A stretch of 21,428 nt of DNA from Chara braunii (GCA_003427395.1 BFEA01000109.1:1237280-1258707), one strand, 5' to 3'. Counted from the stretch's first letter, positions 8,734-17,941 are shown. Numbers and translations: made by a program. The notes: generated by a model not told the origin, from the sequence alone.

Positions 8734-9075
8734 ACCTCACGCCCGGCGCGCCTTCCTGATCGGAGTGGGATGTGGGCCTGGAAGTGCGAAAAGGGGTGTG
8801 CCAAGGATTTTTGGAAAGTGGGGGTGGAGTCCCAGGTCGGAATTCCAAGATACGTCGGAACTCCGCGAGCTCGTCATTCTTTCATCACTCACGCCTTGGG
8901 GGATAAGTTAATCGGGGAGATCACCGCTCGTAAGCGCGTAAGAGAGATGCGAACAAGTCGCACTTCCGCGCACTTACGCGTGATGGGTAACCCGATCCCG
9001 ATTGACATCGACTCCTACTTCAGCGAGGGGCTGGCTACGCGCGTTAGCCAAGACACGATTGGCGAGTCCGAGTGG

Positions 9076-9128
9076 TATGGACACATGTAAGCCGCGCTCC
9101 GTCCGGATCGCACTTGCATGTGTCCATA
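9076..9128. repeat. Strong hairpin inside the putative LTR
   Basis: The 16-bp arms 9076-9091 and 9113-9128 (TATGGACACATGTAAG and its complement) pair at 15 positions, the remaining one being G-T, around a 21-nt loop. It lies downstream of both TATA boxes, so it would be in the element's transcript. Confidence 0.8.
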
Positions 9129-9411
9129 TGGTACGTCGGATGGTGCGCTCCCCGTAAGGTGCGACAAGCCAACACACTCTATTGATCACGCCAACATGCA
9201 ATCCCCATTTTCATTCATCATGTACGAGGGTTCGCAGGAAATGATCAAAAACGAAAGGCGAGGGTGCGCGAACCATCCATACATCATTTGCAAAAGAGGA
9301 TTCCGGAGAAGGAGAGAAAAAGGAGAAAACATCGGTGAAGAACCAAATCGAACAACAAGACGAGTATATGGCCGCAAAGACAAGGGCGAATTGCCCGTAA
9401 TCGACACCAAA

Positions 9412-9420
9412 ATTTATATA
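9412..9420 (-). promoter_or_regulatory. TATA box candidate, LTR promoter
   Basis: The minus strand reads TGTATATAAATTTT. It is about 680 bp upstream of the PBS. A second candidate, CTATAAAT, lies at 9758-9751. Either could drive transcription of the gypsy element; the sequence does not show which. Confidence 0.35.
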
Positions 9421-10539
9421 CACAGATAAAAAAGGGAACGAAAAGAAAAGCGCAAATCCATGTCCATCCTCAACCTCAACTCTCTCTCCTCTCTCTGATG
9501 CCGAGAGTCCGTCGTCGCGCATCAACACACGAAGCCGTCACCCCGCTTGGTCCTCCTGCACCCGTCAGGTTCGCTCCACGCCCACAGTCCGTCGTGGCCC
9601 GCGTCAACCCCGCGCATTCGGCACCAGCTCGTCGGGTCGCCCGACTCCCGCTTCACTCACCTCTTACTTCGCTTGTGTGCCGACCCTCTCGATCGCGCAA
9701 CCCCGAGTTTCCAGCAACTGTTAAAAGAGCAAGTTAATCGCGCAGCCAGAATTTATAGCGTGCATGCATGCGCGAAGAACTCGGAATTACAAGGACGTAG
9801 ATAGATGGGGGAAAGGGAGTGCTTACGTTTGCGTGGTCGGGTCGCGGCGTGGGGGACGTACCCAACTCCACGCATCGATCCGAACATGCAAACGCGGCTA
9901 CCCAGATAGGGAGGGGAGAGAGGAAGAAACGAGGCGGGAAGAATAAGGAGCAAGAAACAGAAAGATACAGTTACAAAAGTGTCCGCCCAAAATTACAGTT
10001 GCAAAAGGATTAAGGCACCAATCAATCAAGGTCCTGGCGCAGCAGCAAGAAAGAGCGCGCGAACACGCAAAGCAGCGTCCAAGAAAAACAAAAATTCCAA
10101 AATTCCTAAATTCCTAGCTAGCCTGTCGATATTATGAAAAGGTCCGAAAAGAAAATCAAAATTCCGAAGGCCGTATAGCTCCGACCAAGATTCGAAAAGA
10201 AAATTCAAAAAGGAAATTCAAAAAGAGACACCGAAATTCCCGCGCGATGTCTACGCGCCCAAAAGTCCGACAAACAAAATTAAAAGAAGGGAAACGAAAG
10301 AAAAGAAGCGACGTCAACGTTTATTAATCGCACACTCGGCGCGCACTCCGCATCCATCCGACCAAGTTTCACCCCCTTTTCCCCGTGCATTCCCGAATTG
10401 TCCCCAACTGTCATCAGGGGCTCGTGCGAAAACGAAAAAACAACGAAGAAACCAAGGATACACATGCAATTTTTCCATGAACCCGTCCAGTCGACGTAGG
10501 ACCCCGCTTAGCACTTCGCGCCGAAAGTCGCGCATTACA

Positions 10540-10972
10540 GACGCTAGTTCGTCACAAAGCCATTAAAGACCGAGACTAGTTCCAGACCTAATGCGTCCCA
10601 GTATGTAAGGTAGTATTCCACCGGTAATCCATCGTTGTCGGGACATTTTCCTTTTGGCATACTGCCAGCTGCAGTCCTTAATTCCTCCAAAGTAACTGGT
10701 CTATCGAGGTCCAGCCCTGCAAGGGTTGGGATCGTAGAATCGAATGTTCTCCATTGCTCCCCCTGAAGCAGCTCATGGGACTGAGTGCACAGCTCCGGAC
10801 GGCGGGAGTGGAAAATGTCTTCAAAATAAATTCTAACGTACTCTAGGATGTGTGGAGTATCTTCGGCTACTGGTTCAAAAGCGTCAAAAGGGTGGTTGAA
10901 TTCCACAATAAGAGAGTTACCCTTCCTAGCTGAGAACCTCATGAAATTTTCTTTTGTCAGTCTGTCGCCCAC
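10540..10972 (-). pseudogene. LINE reverse transcriptase, N-terminal part
   Basis: The frame encodes a long stretch ending LDLDRPVTLEELRTAAGSMP, then KGKCPDNDGLPVEYYLTYWD and LVSVFNGFVTN. This matches RT motifs 0 and 1 of LINEs, where KGKSPGxDGLPxEFY is typical; here a Gly is changed to Asp. Translation stops right at the LTR start. The rest of the RT palm is not found anywhere in the window. Confidence 0.8.
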
Positions 10973-11213
10973 CTCTAGCCAGTTGACCCTCGCTCTGTCC
11001 GCTTTTTTCCTTGCTTATTTGGAAATTTTCTAGTTTGTCCTTCCATGTGTTCCTTACCGCGTGCCAGTACTCGTCCCATCCCGAGACAGACCCAAACTTG
11101 CTTTCAGCCCATTCAATCTTAGCAATAATTTCCTGTTCCTCTCTTCTCCAGTTGGACGCTTTGATTCCAGAGACGAAACTGAAAGACGTTGTTGCTCTGT
11201 TTCCAACATCCAA
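10973..11213 (-). pseudogene. LINE ORF2 linker between endonuclease and RT
   Basis: A frame beginning LDVGNRATTSFSFVSGIKAS encodes a charged, probably helical segment (WRREEQEIIAKIEWAESKF). It ends SKEKSGQSEGQLARGGRQ near 10970, where a frameshift leads into the RT frame. It sits exactly where plant LINEs have the EN-RT linker. Confidence 0.6.
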
Positions 11214-11229
11214 CCAGTCCCCTTCATTG

Positions 11230-11980
11230 TCAAAGTATGATTTGTTTTGCTTCCAGAAGGAAGCAATCCAGCCTTAGCCTGGTGTGGAACCCATTTGCCC
11301 TTGCCTTGCTTGCGACCCAAGTGAACTTTTTATCTTCCATGTGAATAGTTCTGAAAGGATCAGACAGCTCTTGCCCTATCATGAAAGAATTGAATGCCAC
11401 TATATCCACCCTGACTGGGTCCCTTGAAGTCGAGTCCAATGATGGGTCTAGGACTGTGTTCCAGTCCCCTCCCAAAACCAGATTATCTCCTGTTGGGAGA
11501 CGGAGCGGGAGAACCTCAAAAAAACATTTTTTTTCCTTTTGGTTCGTAGGGGCATATACCGACATAAAAGACCAATGGATCTCCCCCATTTTCACCTTGA
11601 TCCAAACCCATTCCCAGTGAGTCTGCTAGATCATCCTCTAAATCAAAGCACAAATCTCGGCTAATTAAGATTGTCGTCCCACCCTTTGTCCCGTCTGCAA
11701 GGGCCCAGAACTGTGGCCCCTGCCATTGCCATCTGTTTTGTTCTATATTTTCCTCATCCAACTTGGTCTCCTGGATCAAGGCTATGTGCACCCGGTTTTG
11801 ATGTAGCAATGATTTCAGCCTTGCCCACTTCCTAGTGTCTTTTGAATCCCCTAACCCCCTGGCATTCCAAGAGACCACCTTGTCATTTTTAACTACCTCT
11901 CCCCCAGATTGGATCAGGGACAAGTTCGGAGGCGGAAAGACTGAGAATTTTTCAGCTCGTGGGTCTCTACCAGGTTTCAT
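11230..11980 (-). pseudogene. LINE ORF2 AP-type endonuclease
   Basis: ORF2 probably starts at the ATG at 11980, about 70 nt after the ORF1 stop at 12050. The first frame has VVSWNARGLGDSKDTRKWAR with the N-terminal Asn, and HIALIQETKLD with the catalytic Glu. After a frameshift near 11560 the next frame continues SVYAPTNQKEKK, LVLGGDWNTVLD with the Asp/Asn motif, and FTWVASKARANGF with RLRLDCFLL. The terminal Ser-Asp-His motif is not visible. In intact LINEs this domain nicks target DNA to prime reverse transcription. Confidence 0.85.
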
Positions 11981-12049
11981 GCTCCCCGGCTCCTTGACCG
12001 TCGATGCAAGGCTGAGACTGTATTTCCTTTTGCAGCCATCCGCCCCTTA

Positions 12050-12499
12050 TCAGGCCACGGGGCACACAAGAGTTTTATTGAAATACTCAGAAAACAAGTT
12101 GATATTGCTTTGCAAGAGTCTGTTGAATTCAAGAATAGCATCCCCCGAAACCACTTCCACGGTATATACCATATTGGCATGAAGGGACTTCTCATCTATT
12201 GCCCATTTGAGCGGGCACCAAAAAGCGTTACCTACTTCCAGTACGGCCAGTTCCTGCTCAGTTGGTCTCGCGTCATAGGCACCAAGAAAAAGGTGCAGTT
12301 TGTTACCACTTGTGCTGGTTCTGATAATCCTTCTGGAACTCACCTTGGGAACAACCCTGACCGCGACCGTTTGGCCAATGTAGGTCTTGACCTTAGATAG
12401 CGTAAGGCTCTTCGTTGGATTCCCATCTAGGGAGTAAGGCGTGAGGTGTCTGATGATTGACTCATTACTGTAAATAAGAAACTTGATGCCATCAAGCAC
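12050..12499 (-). pseudogene. LINE ORF1 C-terminal domain, unidentified
   Basis: A 149-codon frame, unbroken and compositionally ordinary, ends at a stop about 70 nt before the ORF2 ATG. It is in phase with the linker frames upstream, so it is best read as the C-terminal part of ORF1. It contains alternating hydrophobic patterns that suggest beta structure, for example KVKTYIGQTVAVRVVPKV and NKLHLFLGAYDARPTEQEL. I do not recognise the family. A stop at 12535-12533 separates it from the preceding linker. Confidence 0.55.
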
Positions 12500-12532
12500 C
12501 TGCCCAAATACCAGGGGAATAAAATATTTTTG

Positions 12533-13300
12533 TTAACTTTGCCCCCCCGAGTTGTCGGGTTTTCGTGAGTTTCTGGGCTTTCTCCCTCCACCAGTGGACT
12601 GTCCTCCCCCTTCTGTGTACTCCATCCTCCCTTTGACGTCCTTGGGGTTACCGGGGTCATCCGCGGAACCCGCTGAGTCACACCAGTCCTGAGAGGTGTC
12701 AGTCTGACCCTCCGAATCTTCCTCTGCCCCGTTACTATCCTTGTTCTCTGCCTCCTCAACAAATTTCCTTATCTCCCCCTGTGTCATATTGCTTCATTTC
12801 TGCGTCTTCCAAGTGATGAGATCCTACCCCATCTGATTCTAAGGTGTCATTCTGTGTTGAATACCCGGCATTGCTCCTGATTTCGTCCCCTTGGTCCCAG
12901 CTGGGATAGGCGGCGGGGGGAGCATGCTACCTCTGAGGGAAGAATCTACTTTCTCATTATTTTGCTCCCGACTTTTCCTCGTACTGGGCTGAGCGGGCTG
13001 AAGAGATTGCGCGGGTTGAGTCGGACGAGCTGGATGAGCTGGTTGGACGGATCGCCTGGGTTGATGACCTCTGTTCCCCGACTCTTCCAAACCGGCCCCT
13101 CCCCCGAGGGTAGTATCCTGATTACTCCCATCCTGAGTTGTACCGTTCGATCCCTCTATCTTCTGCATTTTGTCCATTCCCTTAGTTGCAGATTTGTCCT
13201 TAATTATTTTCCTCCAATCCGAAGCTCTCATAGCGGGTTTCTGAGTGTGGAGGTTAGACTGGCCTGGACCCAGGACCAGACCCATTAGACTCCCCCCCAC
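12533..13300 (-). pseudogene. LINE ORF1 low-complexity linker
   Basis: Two frames in the same phase (13300-12839 and 12787-12533), separated by a stop, encode Pro/Gln/Ser-rich and acidic sequence with a repeated Gln-Pro-Ala pattern (QPAHPARPTQPAQSLQPAQP). Such disordered linkers are common in plant LINE ORF1 after the zinc knuckle. No catalytic motif is present. Confidence 0.55.
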
Positions 13301-13593
13301 CGGTTGTCAGCCCAACTGGATCCCCTGGGTGCCCTGAAGACCCTGACCGTTGCCCCATTGCTTGAACGGACCCCACTTGCGGGCACCTGCTTTCAGTCCA
13401 TCTCTACTGGATATCGTTGTCAAGGAGGATCCCCAGCCTTTTCCGTTTTCCCTTCCTTTGTTTGTCTGGGGTTTGTAATATGCCTTTGCTCCAACGTATT
13501 AATCCCAAACATTTGCGGGACCTGCTGGGACGTTGGGTCTCACCAAAGGTTCGGGTCTTGCTGGAATTCCAGCTCCTCCGGTTCCGCCTGCGG

Positions 13594-14013
13594 GCAGCTG
13601 TCCGTGGGATGACCTGCGTAGTCACGGAAGTTCTGACACTATTCTGTATACTGAGTTACTATCCTAATCAACATGGTGGAACCGTCTGGCTGTGGCCAAT
13701 TCAGATCATTCGGCACTCTGTTCCTTCTATCCCTCGGAATATCAAACTTAACATTGTTAAGTTTGGGCATATCATTGAACCTTTCAGGTGGGTATTGTTT
13801 CAAGACCCGTCCCACCGCAAAATCTAGCCCAGATCTGACAAAGGGGATTCCTTTGAACGGGACTTTAAGAACCATGACCCAGATTTTGCTGATTTTTTCC
13901 TCTTCCATGCTCTTCTCAATCTGTGTGTGAGACATCCAGCGTTTAAAAGTGAGTTTGTACAACTTACCATCAATTTTGAGTTTGTGAGCGCCCATGTTAA
14001 TGAGAAAGTCCAC
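13594..14013 (-). pseudogene. LINE ORF1 DUF4283-like domain and knuckle remnant
   Basis: The frame 14013-13639 encodes a DUF4283-like RNA-binding domain: FKRWMSHTQIEKSMEEEK, IWVMVLKVPFKGIPFV, RVLKQYPPERFN and VKFDIPRDRRNRVPNDLNW. In plant L1 elements this is followed by a CCHC knuckle. In another frame at 13638-13594 the sequence reads CQNFRDYAGHPTDSC, whose GHPTDSC end fits such a knuckle although the first Cys pair is damaged. A frameshift lies between them. Confidence 0.7.
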
Positions 14014-14242
14014 TATTTTTTTTCTCTAGGGTAATATGGCATCACATTACGGCCTTCTTGGTGAACTCTTCCCCTTTCTTTGTCGTGCAGGTTGGGGGGA
14101 AGAAACATGTCCTCGAGAGATCTGATTTTTCCGCTGTGAGTGACTTGAAAGCTCCCTGAAAAAAGATTACTACATGTTCTTTCAGCCATTCCTCCTGAGC
14201 TCTCGCAAAATCGAGTGGGAGGGAGATCTTTACTGATTTACC

Positions 14243-14840
14243 CTACATTTCGAATTTTGCTATTTTGAAAGTATCAAGAATAACTAATATGTCATAGCAC
14301 TTTTCAAATATCTGCCTCACTCTCTCCACATTGACCTCGAGCCCCTCATCCTGACCCAACTTCTCCACTTTCATGCCTTCTTCCTCTGAGTCTGAGTCGT
14401 TATACTCCACCGGCCACCATCTTTGTCTCTCCTCCACCTCTTTCCCCCTCTCCTTCCTTATTGACTGAAGCAGTTCCTTCGGTCCTATCTGTTCGTCTTT
14501 TTTTTCTCTGGTTTGCTTTTAGCAAGTTTTTACCCCCTGCTCTTGCCACCCTACTCTTCCCGCTTCTCCCGTTTCCCTCCCCCTTCTCATCATCCGCCAT
14601 GAACTCAAAAACCTCATGTTTCCCCTTACCCATCATTTGTTGCCCTTGAACCCCTCCCAACTCCATATTCTCCTGAGTAGCGTCCCGAGTAGTGTCTCCG
14701 CCACCCCCCCTCCCCTTCTCCCCGCTTCCTGATCCCTGTGGCTTCTTCCAAAATGGAGTGTTCAAACCCCATTGGAAGCTTCCCTTTGTACCTTCGGAAT
14801 GCATTCTGTACCACAAGCTACCACCGGTAAAGACACTCAA
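14243..14840 (-). pseudogene. LINE ORF1 N-terminal region
   Basis: Two frames, 14840-14400 and 14437-14243, overlap in different phases. The first is basic and Gly-rich with a Lys/Arg cluster (KANQRKKRRTDR). The second is acidic (YNDSDSEEEGMKVEKLGQDE) and ends in a predicted helix. Their place upstream of the DUF4283-like domain fits ORF1 of a plant LINE, but the sequence itself is not diagnostic. Confidence 0.5.
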
Positions 14841-15600
14841 GAGGAAGCCTACTTGGAAGAGCGTTCGATTTGTCGGAGCAGTACCTTTTGAAGAGCTAGT
14901 ACCATACTCACACGAACCAATCAGCTAATGAATCATTCTCCCTGCCTAACGGGGGACCGCACTGCTCGTCTACACAAGAGTACACAGCAGCACAACATAT
15001 GGGACATTTGAAGAGGGAGTTTACCGCTCTCCTTCCTTCACGGTCATTGGTTTCTTGGCCCCCTTTTCCTACTCGGTGTCAAAGTGAGCCACGCCTGTTT
15101 AACTCTACGTATCATGGGCCACTTCCACTTCTTGCTCTGTGACTGGCTGTTTGGCCCCTTTCTCCTACTGCCTTATAACCCCATTGATTCGTTACCTCTC
15201 ATACGATTATCTAAAAGACAGAGTCCTAGTCAGTCGGCCCCCCTTTTCACGCAAAATATGGCCTTGGTGGACTGGACCTCCTGTCCCAAAAAAAGGCGAA
15301 AAGGAAGAAAACAAATGAATGTGAGAAAAGTGAATCTCGCCAGATACCTTGAAAAGGAGAACAAGGCCACTTTTCTAAACTTCGTTCGGGCTGTTTGGCC
15401 GCTCCTCCGACTACCGTGAAGGCATCGCTGATTTTCTTTCTCACGAAAGATCTTCAACCGACAGATGGGAGAGGTCCTACCTATACCAACCTCCTACATC
15501 TGACGAGGAGGTTTACCACCCTCGTTCTTTCGCGGGCAGTGATTTCTTGGTGCGTCTTGCTTTGTTATTACTTTTCAAATTCGTCGCACTATTGAAATCT
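14841..15600. other. Possible LINE 5' region with divergent direct repeats
   Basis: No credible gene is present. A 46-bp block at 15013-15058 recurs at 15505-15550 with 36 of 46 identities and no indel. A shorter shared string, GGCTGTTTGGCC, lies at 15145 and 15389. By position this could be the LINE 5' UTR, but the boundary is not visible. From 15600 to 15780 I see nothing further. Confidence 0.35.
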
Positions 15601-15789
15601 ACCCAAACCAAAACAAGTGGCCCATTTCCGCTGAAGAAAGGCGCCTAATAACAGGGGGGGGGAAGCACAACCAAGGGAAAATGAGAAGCATTTGCTTTGG
15701 ATTTTCATTCGGATGGCTGTGGCCACAATCCTGGGTCCCATTCGAGGGAAGTCTTGGAGTTCTGGTCTTTCGTTTTAGGTGCCCTGCCA

Positions 15790-15957
15790 GGAAGGCAGGG
15801 CGTTCTTCAACTGTTCCGATGGCCGTTTCTTTTTTTTTGTTTTCTTTTCGACTCTAACTAACACTTAGCACGTGGAAGGCAGGGCGTTCTTCAACTGTTC
15901 CGATGGCCGTTTCTTTTTTTTTGTTTTCTTTTCGACTCTAACTAACACTTAGCACGT
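15790..15957. repeat. Exact 84-bp tandem duplication
   Basis: 15790-15873 and 15874-15957 are identical, including a nine-T run, so the duplication is recent or an assembly product. The second copy ends next to a 9-bp inverted repeat (ACTTAGCAC at 15947-15955 and GTGCTAAGT at 15970-15978). Confidence 0.95.
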
Positions 15958-16043
15958 GATACCATGCAAGTGCTAAGTCTTCCACTGCCGAATTTTCTCA
16001 ACCTCTAGATTCAAGATGTAACGGCCCATCTCAAATCTGCTTA

Positions 16044-16463
16044 GGGTCGGATGCCACACTACTTACCGTAAGTACTTTCTGGCAAAATTCAGGATCCCAC
16101 CATTTTCCGCACGAGTAGGGGGGGGGACTGCCATCGGATGAAAGTGGGAACGTTTGTAGTTGTGGCACTCAGCGGGCAATCATCACCGCGAGAGTAGTTA
16201 AAAAAATCATGAGAGTGGCAAACCCGTACCCTGCTGCTACAAAGATTTTTTTTTTGTGTGTGTGTGTGTATTTTTCTGAATTTTTCTCATCCTCCTGGTT
16301 GGCTAGCATGCTAGATTTGCCAAAACAAATGGCACGTTATTAGTAACAGTTCCTATTTGCACGGGTGTGTGGGATGCAATTTTTCTTTCCCGTTGCACCC
16401 CGCCTCCGTCTTTTTCGTTTCTTTTACAGTTTTACTTACCGTAAGTAGTGTGGGATCCGACCC
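16044..16463. mobile_element. MITE with 31-bp TIRs and TTA target duplication
   Basis: The ends 16044-16074 and 16433-16463 are inverted repeats with 29 of 31 identities, starting GGGTCGGAT and running through CCACACTACTTAC. TTA lies directly outside both ends (16041-16043 and 16464-16466). A 3-bp TTA duplication with G-rich termini is typical of Tourist/PIF-Harbinger elements. The 420-bp interior has no open frame of interest and includes a T run and (GT)n near 16246-16270, so it is non-autonomous. Confidence 0.85.
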
Positions 16464-16687
16464 TTAGTATCTGTTCGTCCCCCGAAGTCTCTGGTAGCCC
16501 GTTTCTCTCAGGGCACACTCAAAGCGGGACTTGGGTGCACGGGCTGCATACATCCAGGGGAATGCCTGTGGGGGCAAGCAGCCCCCAACCAGTTACTGGC
16601 GCCTGTCATTACGGACTGCCAGCAAAACAAGTGGGGACTACGTGCCCAGAAGAGAGACAGTCGCCCGTTTTCAGGGGGTGCCAGCCT

Positions 16688-16736
16688 TTCTGAAAGTAGA
16701 GTGTTTTTTTTTTCTGAAAGTAGAGTTTTTTTTTTT
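16688..16736. repeat. 24-bp tandem duplication with T tracts
   Basis: TTCTGAAAGTAGAG followed by a long T run occurs at 16688 and again at 16712. The rest of 16467-16875 holds no gene or element I can name. Two strings, near 16507 and 16781, weakly resemble the GAGGGCAT MITE end. Confidence 0.75.
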
Positions 16737-16878
16737 CCACGAATCTTTGCCCATTTTGGGCTAGACACAGGCACATTCCTTTGAGGGTACACTCAGACAA
16801 GCACAGGAAGGACAGCCAGACAGGGATGTATCTGACTGCTATTGTGTCCATCTTGAGCAGAAAACGTCCCTGTGAGAT

Positions 16879-17049
16879 ATTTTCTTTTCTTTCCTTTTCT
16901 TTTCTTTTTTTTAGAAAGGGCAACGGCCTTGAGATATCATCATTGGACTGACCGGCCCTAGGTAATTTCTGATCATCTTGTTGGATGGGGATTCGAACTT
17001 GGGTCTGTATTTCAACAGTTCACGGGTGTACCAACTGCGCTAAGCCCGT
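16879..17049 (-). mobile_element. tRNA-derived SINE with A-rich tail
   Basis: On the minus strand the head has box A TAGCGCAGTTGG (17042-17031) and box B AGTTCGAATCC (16999-16989). A Phe-like anticodon region, TGTTGAAATACA, lies between them with a loop one base short. The acceptor ends do not pair, which excludes a working tRNA gene. A body of about 70 nt (GGGCCGGTCAGTCCAATGAT) leads to an A/G-rich tail at about 16911-16879. The order head, body, tail is that of a plant SINE transcribed by RNA polymerase III. No clear target duplication was found. Confidence 0.75.
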
Positions 17050-17385
17050 TGGTACAAGCCCAGTATCTCTTTGAAACCACTGGAACTCGAATTTGGTCAG
17101 ATAAAGGGGCTGGCTTTATGGAGAGTTTGGCTGCCGTGGCACATGAGTGAAAACCACAACCTCCTTTTCATTCCATCTGTTGGCAGCTGGTCCAGCAGTT
17201 TGGTTCTACAGTGGCCGGTACCAATGCCACTTCAGTAGAGCCTTAGTACCCTTATTTCTCCAAGCGGCCGTACAGGTTGCTTTCAGGCTCGGCAAAATTC
17301 AAATTTAGGCTCGTACATTTAGCCTGGGGTGTACTGGTGGTTTAAGCCCAACCAATTCAATTACCTGTCGAATCTGGACAGGACA
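17050..17385. other. Unassigned spacer
   Basis: No gene or clear element is present. Near 17334 it contains GTACTGGTGGTTTAA, the half-site of the palindrome at 2410-2435, so it may hold the edge of that repeat family. Confidence 0.4.
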
Positions 17386-17941
17386 GCCTTTCCGGCCTTT
17401 TTGTTATCATTACTCTATTACAGGGAACCCTGTAGCACCCAGCCCCAGTTCAAGCCTCCCAGCCCGTTCCAGTTCAAGCCACGCCTTTCAGGCCTTTTTG
17501 TTATCATTATACTATTACAGGGAACCCTGTGGCAGCCAGCCCCAGTTCAAGCCTCCCAGCCCACCCCAGGGGCTAGGTCCCACTTGCACGAATTAAGAGA
17601 TACTGACCGTAGATATCAAAGATCAACGGCCGAAATCTCCTAATTTGCGCAAGTGGGACCTTGCCCCAGTTCAAGGAGCTGCACCTGTCCTGCAGGTGGG
17701 TCACACCTGTCAAATCTGGATGGGACTGCCTTTTAGGACTTTTCATTATCATTGTAATATTATGCGGAACCGTAGCAGCCAGCCCAGTTCAAGCCACCAA
17801 CAAGCGAACATGCGGGGGGCTATCTGTAGGTGGTGAGCGCCAAGGATGCCCAAAAAGGTACATGAGGCCAATGGGGTTGAACCCGAGGCCTCCAAAAATG
17901 CCACTTGCGTGCCTTACCAACTGAGCTACCGTCTTTCCCCG
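17386..17941 (-). mobile_element. Composite tRNA-derived SINE with tandem 3' bodies
   Basis: On the minus strand the head has box A TAGCTCAGTTGG (17928-17917) and box B GGGTTCAACCCC (17884-17873), but no acceptor pairing. The body includes GCCCCCCGCATGTTCGC, GGCTTGAACTGGGCTGGC, GCTACGGTTCCG and CACCTGCAGGACAGGTGCAG. The 3' part is then repeated twice more with a 97-bp period (GGCCTTTTTGTTATCAT on the plus strand at 17394 and 17491). A hairpin element lies at 17569-17667 within it. The body also matches the copy at 1255-1395. Confidence 0.7.
17569..17667. mobile_element. Foldback MITE, 46-bp arms, inside a SINE
   Basis: The arms 17569-17614 and 17622-17667 pair at 37 of 46 positions with no indel and a 7-nt loop. 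The ends read GGGGCTAGGTCCCACTTGC, and GGGGCAAGGTCCCACTTGC on the other strand. CCCCAG occurs at 17564-17569 and 17664-17669 and may be a target duplication or part of the ends. It splits SINE body sequence (TTGAACTGGGGC), so it inserted after the SINE. The superfamily is unclear. Confidence 0.75.

Larger units (their letters stand above)
5078..10539 (-). mobile_element. Truncated Ty3/gypsy LTR retrotransposon nested in the LINE
   Basis: Reading the minus strand from 10539: a putative LTR beginning TGTAATGCG, TATA boxes, a PBS, gag, a CCHC knuckle, an aspartic protease and a gypsy-type RT. The order gag-PR-RT is typical of Ty3/gypsy. The element ends in the RT just after the FLGYVVTRGGLRPD motif. 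RNase H, integrase, polypurine tract and 3' LTR are missing, so no LTR pair or target duplication can be checked. A stop between capsid and nucleocapsid, several frameshifts and a stop before RT show that it is inactive. Confidence 0.85.
8740..10539 (-). mobile_element. Putative 5' LTR of the gypsy element
   Basis: On the minus strand the LINE RT frame stops abruptly and the sequence begins TGTAATGCGCGAC at 10539. A TGTAA start is common for plant gypsy LTRs. The region contains TATA-like boxes at 9758-9751 and 9420-9412 and has no coding sequence. It ends somewhere before the PBS at 8733; the exact CA terminus is unclear, so the length of about 1.8 kb is an estimate. Without a second LTR this cannot be proved. 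It is rich in CG and in short A-rich repeats near 10085-10230. Confidence 0.55.
2939..14840 (-). mobile_element. LINE (non-LTR) retrotransposon, interrupted and decayed
   Basis: Pieces of a LINE lie in order on the minus strand: basic ORF1 N-terminus, DUF4283-like domain and CCHC remnant, Pro/Gln linker, unidentified C-terminal domain, apurinic-type endonuclease, RT start, a gap, RT C-terminus and a zf-RVT-like domain. This is the usual order of plant L1-type elements. The element is split by a gypsy retrotransposon at 5078-10539 and lacks the RT catalytic core. Frameshifts or stops occur between nearly every piece, so it is inactive. The outer limits are approximate; 5' sequence may extend beyond 14840. 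Confidence 0.85.

Noticed and set aside
12962-13288. Plus-strand open frame opposite LINE ORF1
   Set aside because: It is antisense to the Pro/Gln linker; composition explains it.
16984-17049. tRNA gene on the minus strand
   Set aside because: Boxes A and B are good, but the acceptor ends do not pair and the anticodon loop is one base short; an A-rich tail follows a body, so it is a SINE.
17866-17941. tRNA gene on the minus strand
   Set aside because: The D-arm and T-arm look right but the acceptor stem is absent and SINE body sequence follows.
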